Shown: piece after piece, positions 27,256 through 35,754 of the stretch
Layout: each line of letters opens with the position of its first letter
How positions within the stretch are numbered: position 1 is the stretch's first letter
Assembly: GCA_025363455.1 (NCBI GenBank)
Contig: JANYDW010000040.1
Location: 1 to 64,000, forward strand
Origin: Oleiharenicola sp.
Lineage (GTDB): Bacteria; Verrucomicrobiota; Verrucomicrobiia; Opitutales; Opitutaceae
Direction: 5' to 3'
Length of the DNA: 64,000 nt
Notes under the pieces: generated by a model
What the model was told of the DNA's origin: nothing
What the model saw: only the letters and a program-made list of their open reading frames with translations
Databases searched by the model: none
Program-made: the position numbers and the translations under genes

Positions 27256-27276
27256 TGTGGTGTAAACTATACCACA
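27256..27276. promoter_or_regulatory. Palindromic operator upstream of the XRE regulator
   Basis: TGTGGTGTA, three bases, then TATACCACA form a 9-bp dyad with one mismatch, 17 bp before the regulator ATG. TTGACA stands directly to its left (27250-27255). The position suits autoregulation by the XRE protein. Confidence 0.55.
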
Positions 27277-27292
27277 GACACCCCCTCCTCCC

Positions 27293-27688
27293 ATGAACTT
27301 CGGCGCATTACTCAAGGATACCCGCATCGCGGAGGGCCTGACCCTCCGCCAGTGCTGTGAACTGCTCGGCGTTGATCCCAGCAACTGGAGCAAACTGGAG
27401 CGCGGTATCACGCCAGCTCCCAAAGACCCGGCCATTTTGAAAACCTGGGCCGACGCGCTGGAGCTGAAAGGCGGGGCCCGCCAGGGGTTTCTTGACACCG
27501 CCGCTCTCTCGCGACGCGAACTTCCCGCTGACATCGCCTCCGATGAAAAGGTGCTGGCCGCCCTGCCCGCCTTCTTCCGCGCGGCCCGCGGCTCCGAACT
27601 GGATGACGCCGCGCTCAAGCAGTTCGTGGAAGACGTGCGGGCGTTGCACAGCGCCAAGCCCAAAGCCAAGGATGAACGGATCAAGTAA
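27293..27688 (+). CDS. XRE-family helix-turn-helix protein
   Basis: The 131-residue protein starts with a helix-turn-helix (LLKDTRIAEGLTLRQCCELL, then GVDPSNWSKLERG), followed by a helical C-terminal half (LPAFFRAARGSELDDAALKQ) of unknown role. It overlaps the ImmA/IrrE gene by 17 bp, a common regulator-protease arrangement in which the protease cleaves or controls the repressor. A dyad operator lies just upstream. Confidence 0.88.
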   Translation: MNFGALLKDTRIAEGLTLRQCCELLGVDPSNWSKLERGITPAPKDPAILKTWADALELKGGARQGFLDTAALSRRELPADIASDEKVLAALPAFFRAARGSELDDAALKQFVEDVRALHSAKPKAKDERIK

Positions 27689-28283
27689 GGCGTGGGAGGC
27701 TGCCGAGGCGTTTCGCCGGGAATACTTGGCGCGGCTGGGCGGCGCGCTGCCAGTGGATGTCTTCTCGTTGGTGGAGCTGCAACTGCGGCTGGACGTGATT
27801 CCCTTCGACGACTTGCAGGCCAAATACCGCATCGACGCAGCCCTCACCCCGGATTTTGCGGGCATGTATGTCGATGCCGAGAGCTATATATTTTGGGAGC
27901 GGGGTCCGGTTTGGAAACAGAACCGCCTGCGCTTCACGGTGGCGCATGAAATCGGACATTGGGCGCTACACCGCGACTATGCCGCTAAGATAAAGTTCGG
28001 TTCCTTCGACCATTTTGCCCGACACTTCAAGGGCGACGACCCGGCCCGCTACTGGCTGGAACAGGAAGCCAACGAATTTGCCGGCCGGCTGCTGGTGCCG
28101 GTCGAAAGGCTGCGGGAACTCTTCGATCAGTTCGCCAAGCAGATAGGCGCCATCATGCCCACCTGGCTTCAGTCAGAAGACCTGCGGATCAAATTTGCCG
28201 AGCAGGTGGCACCGCGATTCGGCGTTCACACCCAGTCCATCCTCACCCGGCTCGATCGGGAAGGCCTCTGGCCCGCGCCGTAG
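27672..28283 (+). CDS. ImmA/IrrE family metallo-endopeptidase
   Basis: The 203-residue protein has the zinc motif in FTVAHEIGHWALH and a downstream EANEFAGRLLVP, which supplies the third ligand region. Both are diagnostic of ImmA/IrrE (DUF955). These proteases act on XRE-type repressors in mobile elements, stress response and toxin-antitoxin-like pairs. The start overlaps the XRE gene, supporting a functional pair. Confidence 0.9.
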   Translation: MNGSSKAWEAAEAFRREYLARLGGALPVDVFSLVELQLRLDVIPFDDLQAKYRIDAALTPDFAGMYVDAESYIFWERGPVWKQNRLRFTVAHEIGHWALHRDYAAKIKFGSFDHFARHFKGDDPARYWLEQEANEFAGRLLVPVERLRELFDQFAKQIGAIMPTWLQSEDLRIKFAEQVAPRFGVHTQSILTRLDREGLWPAP

Positions 28284-28292
28284 CTTTCACGA

Positions 28293-28579
28293 GGCGAAAG
28301 TGTAGGTGGGTGGCCTGCCATCCGTCTTGTCAGTCGTAGCGTTGCGCGAAAGCTGAAACCACTTGGGCCGCGTCGCATGTGAAAGGCTCTCCTTTGCTAA
28401 GGCTTCCGCCGTCGCAAAAGCTATGGCGGACATGACGGAGGGCATGGCCTGCCCATCCGTAGCCACTCTGGCCGCATCGCGAGTGAAAGGCGCGTCTTCG
28501 TTCCTCTTCGCGGAACTAAGCCGCGGCAGCCTTCGCCAAATCATGGCTTGCCGAGCCGTAGCTCCAGAGGAGCGAAGGC
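28293..28579. repeat. tRNA-associated repeat array, family H (beside tRNA-Leu)
   Basis: This stretch of nearly 290 bp carries GGTGGGTGGCCTGCC, CCGTAGC and GCGAAGGCTGG words in inverted and direct copies with no ORF. The same words flank tRNA-Arg at 41215-41408 in the same position relative to the tRNA 3' end. Confidence 0.65.
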
Positions 28580-28664
28580 TGGTGCCCGGAGACGGACTCG
28601 AACCGTCATGCTTTTAGGCACAGGCTTCTGAGACCTGCGTGTCTACCAATTCCACCATCCGGGC
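28580..28664 (-). tRNA. tRNA-Leu (anticodon CAG)
   Basis: The 85-nt sequence folds into a class II tRNA: acceptor GCCCGGA paired with TCCGGGC, anticodon stem CAGGT/GCCTG around loop CTCAGAA, a long variable arm, and a T arm with GGTTCGAGTCC. CCA is encoded (28580-28582 region on the complement). The anticodon CAG reads CUG leucine codons. Confidence 0.95.
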
Positions 28665-28677
28665 AAAAACCGAACGG

Positions 28678-29988
28678 TCATGGATACGTTTCGCCCGGGG
28701 TGGCGCAAGGCTTTTGTTCTACGACCGTTTCCTCCCTTTTCAGCCACGAAAAGGCACCACAACCCACGAAAAGAAACCTCAGCGCGGCCGCCTTTTTTGT
28801 GACATATCGTGCCTTTTTGTGGCCAATGCCTGGGACCCTCTTCCGCTCGTGCTCCAGCAGGCGCTGCTTGCGCCAGACGCCGCCGGCATAGCCGCAAAGA
28901 TCGCCGTTGGCCCGGATGACCCGATGGCAGGGAATCACGAGGGCCAACATGTTGGAACCGTTGGCGCGGGCCACCGCGCGATGGCCCCGGGCCAAGCCCA
29001 CCCGCGCGGCCACCTCGGCGTAGCTGCGGGTGCGGCCCAACGGAATGCGTTGCAATTCAGCCCACACCCGGAGCTGGAACTCCGAGCCGACGGGCGCCAG
29101 CGGCACATCGAATTGCTCGCGCGTGCCGGCGAAATACTCCGCGAGTTGCACCGCGGTCTGGTCGAGGATCGCATGGTTGCCCGGCACAATCGCGCACTTC
29201 AACCGACGACGAAGTCCCACCAGCTCGCGCTCAAGTCCACGTCGGTCGACGAACTCCAGCAGACGCAGCCCAGTATCATCGGCCAGCGCCAGCATGGTGC
29301 CGAGCGGGGTTTCGAGCCGGCGGGCCAACAGGCAGGCGACGCCTTTGGCTCCGCGGGGCGGGGCACCGAACACGCGGGCGAAGGCCTCGCGGAACCCGCT
29401 CGTGGATTCGTAACCGCGCGCCAGTTGCGCCTCGATGACCGGTTTGCCCGACTTCACGTCGCGCAAGGCCAGGCCCATCCGCCGGGCGCGCTGGTAGGCA
29501 TGAAAGGTCATGCCGTGATAGGCCTTGAATTGGCGGCGGGCCGTGGTGGGCTCGACGCCCATCGCGGTGAGATCCTTGTCCGACACGCGACCGTCGGGCG
29601 CGGCCTCGACCGCACGACGCAGGCGCTCGACCAGCGGGGGCGCGGGTTTGGTGCCGTTCATCGGACGACACAGCCGGCACGGCCGGTAGCCACCGTGCAG
29701 AGCCTCGGTCACCGTCGGGAAAAACTCGACGTTCTCCGCCCGCGGCCGCTTGGCCTTGCAAGTGGGCCGGCAGAAAATCCCCGTCGTCTTAACGCCGGTG
29801 AAGAACACGCCCTCATAGGCGGCATCGCGCCGCGACAATGCCCGGTACATCGTGCGCGGCGTGGGGAGGGATTGCGGGTGGGCGTCGGTTTCCACACCGA
29901 CGCCTGTCTGCGAGCCGTAGCCCGGACGAAGGCCTTTCGCCGGTGCGGAAACCGGCGACCACCTTGATTTGCGGGTTTGAACGGACAT
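28678..29988 (-). CDS. ada: Ada-type methylphosphotriester/O6-methylguanine-DNA methyltransferase
   Basis: The protein has an Ada zinc domain (TTGIFCRPTCKAKRPRAEN, FRPC-like YRPCRLCRPMNG), an AraC-type helix-turn-helix region (RRQFKAYHGMTFHAYQRARR) and an O6-methylguanine methyltransferase domain with the acceptor cysteine in VIPCHRVIRANGDLCGYAGG. It repairs alkylated DNA and activates its own regulon. The start is uncertain: ATG 29988 includes about 29 residues from a family E repeat, while ATG 29850 (MYRALSRRDAAYEG) matches where the family begins. The last 45 residues come from a word-type hairpin, so both ends have been altered by repeats. Confidence 0.9.
   Translation of the reverse strand: MSVQTRKSRWSPVSAPAKGLRPGYGSQTGVGVETDAHPQSLPTPRTMYRALSRRDAAYEGVFFTGVKTTGIFCRPTCKAKRPRAENVEFFPTVTEALHGGYRPCRLCRPMNGTKPAPPLVERLRRAVEAAPDGRVSDKDLTAMGVEPTTARRQFKAYHGMTFHAYQRARRMGLALRDVKSGKPVIEAQLARGYESTSGFREAFARVFGAPPRGAKGVACLLARRLETPLGTMLALADDTGLRLLEFVDRRGLERELVGLRRRLKCAIVPGNHAILDQTAVQLAEYFAGTREQFDVPLAPVGSEFQLRVWAELQRIPLGRTRSYAEVAARVGLARGHRAVARANGSNMLALVIPCHRVIRANGDLCGYAGGVWRKQRLLEHERKRVPGIGHKKARYVTKKAAALRFLFVGCGAFSWLKREETVVEQKPCATPGETYP
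28742..28824. repeat. Word-type hairpin forming the Ada C-terminus
   Basis: Left arm AGCCACGAAAAGGCACCAC and right arm ATCGTGCCTTTTTGTGGCC. The ada frame passes through both arms before it stops. Confidence 0.85.
29878..29962. repeat. Family E repeat at the Ada N-terminus
   Basis: The boundaries are GTGGGCGTCGGTTTCCACAC and GCGGAAACCGGCGACCACC. The complement matches the element at 46175-46261 in the mobile element over most of its length. It is open in the ada frame. Confidence 0.88.
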
Positions 29989-30107
29989 GGAAAGTTCGGG
30001 GTGAATCATGGTGTGACTTTATCACGGGCCGGCGCAAGTTTGCCGCCGCTTTTCGGGCAGGGTATTTTCAGCTCATGAACCCAATCGAGATCCCAATCCT
30101 CGGAGTT

Positions 30108-30385
30108 TTTAGCCACTAATGGATTTCTCCAAGGGAGAAATTTTGGTTGTCCCCTCCGGCTGATCGCCGCCGGACTTGGTTAAAGGGGTCTGCTGATCGC
30201 AGCCCGGATATAAACAGCCCGCGATTTCAGCCGCAGCGCAGGCTGCGCGACTGATCCCGGGCTGCCAGCAGGCAGCAACAGGAACCGGGCCCCCGAAACC
30301 CAGTGGCGGAGACGATCAGTCGGAGCCGGTCCTTCAAGGATTCACCCGTTGGTGAATCCCATTAGTGGTAAAAATTCCGTGGCCT
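30108..30385. repeat. Long structured repeat, family I (second copy)
   Basis: A gene-free stretch with outer arms CCACTAATGGATT and AATCCCATTAGTGG. Inside are palindromes built on CTGATCGC words and the block CCCCCGAAACCCAGTGGCGG, which matches the first copy at 21300-21600. Confidence 0.8.
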
Positions 30386-30395
30386 GAGGATCGGA

Positions 30396-31145
30396 TCACT
30401 TCTTCGGAAAAAACTCCCGCACGTCCGGGAGCTCCTTGTCACGTCGGCCGCTGGTCTGCCGAATGAAATACGGCTCGGGCGGCAGCAAGCCGGTATCCTC
30501 GTCGTCGGCCTCTAGATCGTCGGTCTCGAGGCCCTCGATCTCGTAGCTCTCGCCCTCGTCGAAATACTGCGTGACGCGGCGGACCGTGGGATCGAGCCAG
30601 ACGAGCGGCGTAGCGAGATGGCCCTTTGCCTTCACCTGCACGAAGTGGCAGGGGTAGCGCAAGTCCTTGAAGTGTTTGATGAAATCGCTGAGCCATTTGT
30701 TGGCCAGGCCCTCGCGGCGGGTGAGGAACACGACGTCGGCAAAATGAATGCAGGCGTCGAACCATTGCCGGAGCACCGGATTCTGCTCTGCCAGGTGACA
30801 GTCCACGACGCAAAAGATGCGGGCCAGCTCAGCGCCTTGTGACTCGAGCCAGGGCTTCAGCGCCTCCAGCTGGTCGATCTGGTTGGCGTGGGCATCCGCG
30901 AGAAAGAAAATCGTCGCGCCCGCGGGCACCTCGAGGGGCGGGATGATCGGCTCGGTCCAGGTCCAGCGCCGAATCTCGGCGTTGGGCAGCTTGGCCAGGT
31001 CCGCGTCCGTGGGATCGGCGGCCTCGCCCTCCGCCACCAACACCAGCGCCTTCTCCTCCGCCGCGAGCCCGTTCTCGATCAAGTCGCGCACGATCGCGCG
31101 CCGGCCGGAGCCGGGGGTGCCGAGGATGAAATAAACCGGCTTCAT
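30396..31145 (-). CDS. P-loop NTPase-like protein, CobW/COG0523-like
   Basis: The 249-residue protein starts MKPVYFILGTPGSGRRAIVR, a P-loop in which the usual Lys before Ser/Thr is Arg. It continues with VVDCHLAEQNPVLRQWF and HFADVVFLTRREGLANKWL, which resemble the GTPase and metal-chaperone fold of COG0523, and ends with an acidic tail (DDLEADDEDTG). No CxCC metal motif is seen. The Arg substitution may weaken nucleotide binding. The function is unknown. Confidence 0.7.
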   Translation of the reverse strand: MKPVYFILGTPGSGRRAIVRDLIENGLAAEEKALVLVAEGEAADPTDADLAKLPNAEIRRWTWTEPIIPPLEVPAGATIFFLADAHANQIDQLEALKPWLESQGAELARIFCVVDCHLAEQNPVLRQWFDACIHFADVVFLTRREGLANKWLSDFIKHFKDLRYPCHFVQVKAKGHLATPLVWLDPTVRRVTQYFDEGESYEIEGLETDDLEADDEDTGLLPPEPYFIRQTSGRRDKELPDVREFFPKK

Positions 31146-31151
31146 TTCATA

Positions 31152-31536
31152 CGAAGTTCGCCAAGGACGCCTAGAATGCAACCAATCCTAAACCCCAGAG
31201 TTTTAGCCACGAAAAGGCACAAAAACTCACAAAAGGGGATGCCTGGTTTGAAAGTCTTTTTTCGTGCCTTTTTCTGCCTCTTTGCCCGCCAGCGGTAGGC
31301 CAAGCGAAGGTTGGTGGCCAACCCTGCCTTGGCCTGATCCGTGCCCCTGACGGGATTCATTTTCACCCGAAGTTCGCCAAGGACGCGGAGAATGCAACCA
31401 AACCCAAGCCCGGATTTATTTTTGCCGCAAAAGAGCGCAAAGTGTGGTTCCCGCCCGCGACGATTTTCCGCGCGCCTATAGGCGCCTTGGAAGCTTCAAT
31501 CGCCGGCGGATCCTCTGCGTTCTTTCGCGGCTAAAA
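31152..31536. repeat. Duplicated module: direct repeat plus word-type hairpin, twice
   Basis: The segment CGAAGTTCGCCAAGGACGC with following AGAATGCAACCAA occurs at 31152 and again at 31368. Each copy is followed by a word-type hairpin: GCCACGAAAAGGCACAAAAA against TTCGTGCCTTTTTCTGCC (31205-31285), and TTGCCGCAAAAGAGCGCAAA against CTGCGTTCTTTCGCGGC (31419-31536). The whole region between the NTPase and aroC is therefore repeats and has no gene. Confidence 0.78.
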
Positions 31537-31544
31537 CTCCGGCC

Positions 31545-32636
31545 TCAGAATTTGAAACTGCCGTTTTGCGCGACGTGGCGCATCCAGTGGTCCACCAGCA
31601 CGAGTGCGGCCATGGCCTCGACGATCACGACGGCCCGCGGCACGACGCAGGGATCATGACGACCGCGGGCCTTGAGCTCGGTGCTCGCCCCCCGCACGTC
31701 GACCGTACGCTGCGTCTGGAGAATCGTGGCCGTGGGCTTGAAGGCGACACGGAAGACGATTTCCTCGCCATTGCTGATGCCGCCCTGCACACCGCCGGAG
31801 CGATTGGTCTGCGTGCCGATCCGGCCGCGCTTGTTGACGAAGACGTCGTTGTGCTGCGAGCCCTTGAGCATCGTGCCGGCGAAACCACTGCCGATCTCGA
31901 AGCCCTTGGTGGCGGGCAGGGAAAGCATCGCCTTGGCCAGGTCCGCCTCGAGGCGGTCAAACACCGGCTCGCCCAGCCCGACCGGCACGCCGCGCATGCG
32001 GCACTCGATGACGCCGCCGACGGAATCGCCCTTGGACCGTACCCGCTTGATGCGGCTGATCATCTTCGCCGCGGTGGCGGGATGCGGGCAGCGCACGGCC
32101 GAGGCCTCGACCTGGGCGAGCGTGGGGAACTTGGTGACGGTGGGTGCGATAATGTCGTGAATCTGGGCAACAAAGGCCCGTACCTCGACCTCGCCGGCCA
32201 GCTGGAGGATTTTCTTAGCCACGGCGCCGGCGGCGACCCGGCCGATGGTCTCGCGAGCCGAGGATCGGCCGCCGCCGCGATGGTCGCGGAAACCATACTT
32301 GGCTGTGTAGGTGAAGTCAGCGTGCGATGGACGGAATTTTTCGCGCATCTCGTCGTAGGCCTCGGATCGCGCGTCGGCATTGCGCACGAGCATGGCTAGC
32401 GGATGACCCGTGGTGCGGCCCTCGAACAAGCCGGAAAGGAACTCGACCGAGTCGGCTTCCTTGCGGGGGGTCGTGATATCGCTCTGCCCCGGCCGGCGGC
32501 GGTCGAGCTCGGCCTGCACCTCGGACGCCGTCAGCGGCAATCCCGGCGGGCAGCCGTCAATGACGACGCCGACCGCAGGCCCATGGCTTTCGCCCCAGGT
32601 GGAGATGGTGAAAAGTTTGCCGAAGGAGTTGGGCAC
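31545..32636 (-). CDS. aroC: Chorismate synthase
   Basis: The 363-residue enzyme has all family signatures: [33 protein letters not shown]-type [29 protein letters not shown] and the C-terminal [11 protein letters not shown]. It removes phosphate from EPSP to make chorismate, the branch point to aromatic amino acids, and needs reduced FMN. It is a stand-alone gene between repeat blocks. Confidence 0.97.
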   Translation of the reverse strand: MPNSFGKLFTISTWGESHGPAVGVVIDGCPPGLPLTASEVQAELDRRRPGQSDITTPRKEADSVEFLSGLFEGRTTGHPLAMLVRNADARSEAYDEMREKFRPSHADFTYTAKYGFRDHRGGGRSSARETIGRVAAGAVAKKILQLAGEVEVRAFVAQIHDIIAPTVTKFPTLAQVEASAVRCPHPATAAKMISRIKRVRSKGDSVGGVIECRMRGVPVGLGEPVFDRLEADLAKAMLSLPATKGFEIGSGFAGTMLKGSQHNDVFVNKRGRIGTQTNRSGGVQGGISNGEEIVFRVAFKPTATILQTQRTVDVRGASTELKARGRHDPCVVPRAVVIVEAMAALVLVDHWMRHVAQNGSFKF

Positions 32637-32716
32637 AGGGGCGGGAGATTTGGGGCAAGGGGCCAGTCAGGCAAGCTCCTAGGCGTGTTGGGGAGAACAG
32701 GTGTTGCGCGTTTTCC

Positions 32717-32827
32717 AACACACCCCGCCCAGTTAGGCACCCCTCTCCAAGAGGGGATTAAACTCTAGGTCACCGGCTGATTGGGTCCCCTCTCGAGAGG
32801 GGCGGCACTTAGGGCCGGGGTGTGTTG
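32717..32827. repeat. Family F palindrome (second copy)
   Basis: Arms AACACACCCCGCCC and GGGCCGGGGTGTGTT, with inner CACCCCTCTCCAAGAGGGG and GTCCCCTCTCGAGAGGGG. The layout matches 1685-1791. Confidence 0.88.
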
Positions 32828-32877
32828 TCTTGGGATTGGCATCGACTCAACGGTGTCTGAACTTGACCGTAGCCGCC

Positions 32878-33870
32878 ATGAGCGACAGGTGGAAGCGCTG
32901 GGCCAAAAGCGGGGCACGAATCGTCCTGGCGGTCGGCGCGATCCTGGCGGTCGCCGCTTATGTGATCCGCCAGCCCGGGTGGAGCTCGCATCCCGCCTCG
33001 GCGGCCACGGTCGCCCCGGCCCGCCTCGAAGCCCACGTGCGGTTTCTGACGGAGCAATGCTACCCGCGCTATTCCCTGGCGCGTGAAAACCAGGCGAAGG
33101 CCATGGCGTACATTGAAGCCCGGTTGCGCGAGGCGGGCGGACGTGTGGAACGCCAGCCGTTCTCCACGCCTTCGGGCAACTTCGAGAACATCATCGTTCA
33201 CTTCGGGCCGGACGACGGACCGCGCTACGTTGTCGGGGCGCACTTTGACACCTGCGGGGTGCAACCCGGAGCCGACGACAACGCCAGCGGCGTGGCCGGG
33301 TTATTGGAACTGGCCGCGTTGCTCGGGAGGGAGAAGTCTTTGCCGGCGTATTTCGAACTCGTGGCCTACAACCTGGAGGAGCCGCCCTTTTTCGCCGGCC
33401 CTTACATGGGCAGCGCCGTCCACGCCCGAAAGCTGAAGGAGCAGAAAGTGAACGTCGCGTTGATGCTGTCGCTGGAAATGATCGGTTACTTCCGCGACGA
33501 ACGCAGCAGCCAGTCCTATCCCCTGCCCTTGCTGGGCCTGATGTATCCGTCGCGCGCCAATTTCATCGCGATCGTTGGCCGGCTGGATCAGCGGGCGGTC
33601 GTGGGCAGCTTCAAGCAGGCCTGTGTCGGTACGGCGGACATCCCGGTCGTCTCAATCGCCGCCCCGTCGTTCGTGCCGGCCGTCGATTTCTCCGATCACC
33701 GCAACTACTGGGCGGAGGGTTATCCCGCCCTCATGATCACGGACACCTCGTTCCTCCGGAACCCGCACTATCATCAGACCAGCGACACCGCCGACACTCT
33801 CGATTACCACCGCCTGGCCGAGGTCGTGCGGCTCGTGCACGCCGGTTTGCTCAACTATGCGAAGAAGTAG
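32878..33870 (+). CDS. M28-family metallopeptidase, membrane anchored
   Basis: The 330-residue protein has an N-terminal hydrophobic helix (ARIVLAVGAILAVAAYVI) and an M28 domain: ligands in VGAHFDTCG and GADDNASGVAGLLE, the catalytic and ligand glutamates in NLEEPPF, AVDFSDHRNYWAEG, and the last His in HYHQTSDTADTL. These are di-zinc aminopeptidases of the cell envelope. Start 32878 precedes the helix. Confidence 0.9.
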   Translation: MSDRWKRWAKSGARIVLAVGAILAVAAYVIRQPGWSSHPASAATVAPARLEAHVRFLTEQCYPRYSLARENQAKAMAYIEARLREAGGRVERQPFSTPSGNFENIIVHFGPDDGPRYVVGAHFDTCGVQPGADDNASGVAGLLELAALLGREKSLPAYFELVAYNLEEPPFFAGPYMGSAVHARKLKEQKVNVALMLSLEMIGYFRDERSSQSYPLPLLGLMYPSRANFIAIVGRLDQRAVVGSFKQACVGTADIPVVSIAAPSFVPAVDFSDHRNYWAEGYPALMITDTSFLRNPHYHQTSDTADTLDYHRLAEVVRLVHAGLLNYAKK

Positions 33871-33927
33871 CTGGTGTCGAGTGCCGCGCAATTGGGTGTG
33901 CCACGATCTGGCAGTGCCAACGATCGA

Positions 33928-34668
33928 CTATCGTCCCGCCGCCAGCGCCAGGGCGCGGGGGAACAGGATGTTGTTCTCCTTGTGCACGTGGCGGTGGAGG
34001 TCGGACTCGAATTCTGCCAGGCCGGCCAGCAACGCGCGGTGGGTGTTGCAGTCCTCGGCGTCGGGCGTGAAACCATCAGTGAGCAGGCGCAGTTCCGCCG
34101 TGAGGCTGCCGGCGGCCTCGTGCTCGGCTTCCATCTGGCGGATGGGATTGGCGATATCGCCGCCGCAATGCGTCACCGCCACCCCCGCCTCGATCTGGCG
34201 CACGAGGGGAAAGAGCACGATCTCCTCCTTTTGCATGTGGCTGAGCATCTCCCCGGCTAGGGCCCTCACGCCGTCTGCCACGCCCGCAAGCCGGGCGTCG
34301 CGCCAGCCATGCTTGGTCGCGACGCGATCGGCCATCTCGACGAGGCGCGGCAGCTCCGCCTTCAGGTAGGCGTGATGCGTGGTCTCGATGTGATCGGCCA
34401 GCTGCGCGAGGCTCATAGCCGCGGCATCCACCTCGGTGGGCCCGGCGGCCAGCGCGGCGCCGGCGGAATCCAACAGGGCGATCGTGGTGACAAGGTCCAA
34501 GCCGCGCCGGGCACAGGCCGCAGCGAGTGTCTGCCTTCCGCCGCAGCAATAGTCGATGTCCAGTTTCTCGAACAACCGCGCCAGCGCGGGCCGGGCGGCG
34601 ACAATGGCACCGATGGTGGTTTCCGGGGTGAAGGCAGACTGGGTGGAAGGAGCGAAGGTTGAGGACAT
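33928..34668 (-). CDS. ric: Iron-sulfur cluster repair di-iron protein (RIC/YtfE/ScdA)
   Basis: The 246-residue protein has the ScdA N-terminal domain with LDIDYCCGGRQTLAAAC and a hemerythrin-like domain with His ligands in HIETTHHAYL, LSHMQKEE, HEAAGSLT and HRHVHKENNILFP. RIC proteins repair Fe-S clusters damaged by nitric oxide or peroxide. Upstream is a Dnr-type site (34702-34715) and the gene ends the NO-related cluster, which fits the role. Confidence 0.92.
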   Translation of the reverse strand: MSSTFAPSTQSAFTPETTIGAIVAARPALARLFEKLDIDYCCGGRQTLAAACARRGLDLVTTIALLDSAGAALAAGPTEVDAAAMSLAQLADHIETTHHAYLKAELPRLVEMADRVATKHGWRDARLAGVADGVRALAGEMLSHMQKEEIVLFPLVRQIEAGVAVTHCGGDIANPIRQMEAEHEAAGSLTAELRLLTDGFTPDAEDCNTHRALLAGLAEFESDLHRHVHKENNILFPRALALAAGR

Positions 34669-34701
34669 GGCCCACTATCGCACCAAGGCGCGCCGTCCGC
34701 C

Positions 34702-34715
34702 TTGAGCCAGGTCAA
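34702..34715. promoter_or_regulatory. Dnr/FNR-type binding site upstream of ric
   Basis: TTGAGCCAGGTCAA matches TTGA(T/G)-N4-GTCAA, 33 bp before the ric ATG. Two related sites stand before the porin and nirK. Confidence 0.6.
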
Positions 34716-34744
34716 GGAACGGGGCGGTGCAGTTTAAACCGAAG

Positions 34745-34957
34745 TTTTGCCGCGAAAGAACGCATAGATCGCAAAGAAACGCGGTCTTGAAGCATGGTCT
34801 CCGCGCTCCTTGCGATCTTTTGCGGCAAAATAATCGGGCTGGCTCGGCCTTTCGGCGGGTGGAGCCCAGCCTCCGGACGGGCTTGCTTTGTTCAAGGGAG
34901 AACCTGTCCGGAGGCCAGGTTCCACCTTTTGTGCCTTCTCGTGCCTCTTTGTGGCCA
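34745..34957. repeat. Nested word-type hairpins around a family C palindrome
   Basis: One hairpin has arms TTTTGCCGCGAAAGAACGC (34745) and GCGATCTTTTGCGGCAAAA (to 34830). A family C palindrome follows (34859-34926), then the right-arm word TTCTCGTGCCTCTTTGTGGC (to 34957), whose left partner is not obvious. No gene lies between ric and the regulator gene here. Confidence 0.75.
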
Positions 34958-34995
34958 ATCCTTGCTGGGTTCAATTTCAACCACTCCCGGCCCGC

Positions 34996-35715
34996 TCAGC
35001 CTTCGCCGAGGTTTCGGCGCAACTGGGCCGCGAGGGCCGGGGCGGCCAACACCGTGATCGTGCGGGCGCCCACCGTGATCAACTTCTGGTCGCGCAGCCG
35101 GGCGAGCGTGCGGGAAAGCGTCTCACTGCTCGTGCCGAGCTCGGCGGCGAGCACACGCTTCGTGCCGGGGAGCTTGATGACGCCGCCGGCCGCGGTGCGC
35201 CCGTGCTTCACCAGCCAGTTGAGCAAACGCGACTCCACGTCCTTGAGGGTGAGGTCGTCGAGCATGCCGACGAGCACCCGCAGGTGCGCGCTCATGGAGC
35301 CGAGCATGCGCAGGGCGAGGTCGGGGCGTTGGCCGATAAGGTCGAGTACCGGGGCCTTGGGAATGAGGAGGACCGTGGAAGGCTCGACCGCACGGGCATT
35401 GGCCGGATAGCCGGTGAGCGAAGCAAGCGCCGCCTCGGCCAGGGACTCCCCGGCTCGGAAAACGTGGATGACTTGCTCTTTCCCCGTCGCGCTGACGCGA
35501 TGCACATTCACCGCGCCGCTTTGCACGAGATAAAAACCTCGCGAGGCCTCGCCTTCGTGAAAGAGGTAGTCGCCCTTGGCCAGCTGGAGCGTCAGGCTGA
35601 ATCCCGCGATCAGGGCGAGATCCTCAGTGGGCAGTCCAGTGAAGAGCTGGCTGCAGCGCATGGTGCCGATCAGGCCGGTGAGTTTCAGGTCGGCGGCTCG
35701 TGGCGTCGTCGGCAT
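34996..35715 (-). CDS. Crp/Fnr-family transcription regulator, Dnr/NnrR-like
   Basis: The 239-residue protein has a cyclic-nucleotide-binding-like sensor (AGFSLTLQLAKGDYLFHEGE, GFYLVQSGAVNVHRV), the long dimer helix and a helix-turn-helix with LAAELGTSSETLSRTLARLR. The E-x-x-S-R recognition pattern is that of FNR/DNR members reading TTGAT. N-terminal cysteines for a 4Fe-4S cluster are absent, which favours a Dnr/NnrR-type nitric-oxide sensor. It lies in the denitrification cluster and three matching sites are nearby. Confidence 0.85.
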   Translation of the reverse strand: MPTTPRAADLKLTGLIGTMRCSQLFTGLPTEDLALIAGFSLTLQLAKGDYLFHEGEASRGFYLVQSGAVNVHRVSATGKEQVIHVFRAGESLAEAALASLTGYPANARAVEPSTVLLIPKAPVLDLIGQRPDLALRMLGSMSAHLRVLVGMLDDLTLKDVESRLLNWLVKHGRTAAGGVIKLPGTKRVLAAELGTSSETLSRTLARLRDQKLITVGARTITVLAAPALAAQLRRNLGEG

Positions 35716-35754
35716 GCGGAGAACCTAATACAGGGCCGCCGGGCGAGTCCCGCC

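Noticed and set aside
28639-29967. Long plus-strand frame opposite ada and through the tRNA-Leu flank
   Set aside because: It mirrors the ada reading frame and shows no recognisable protein features.
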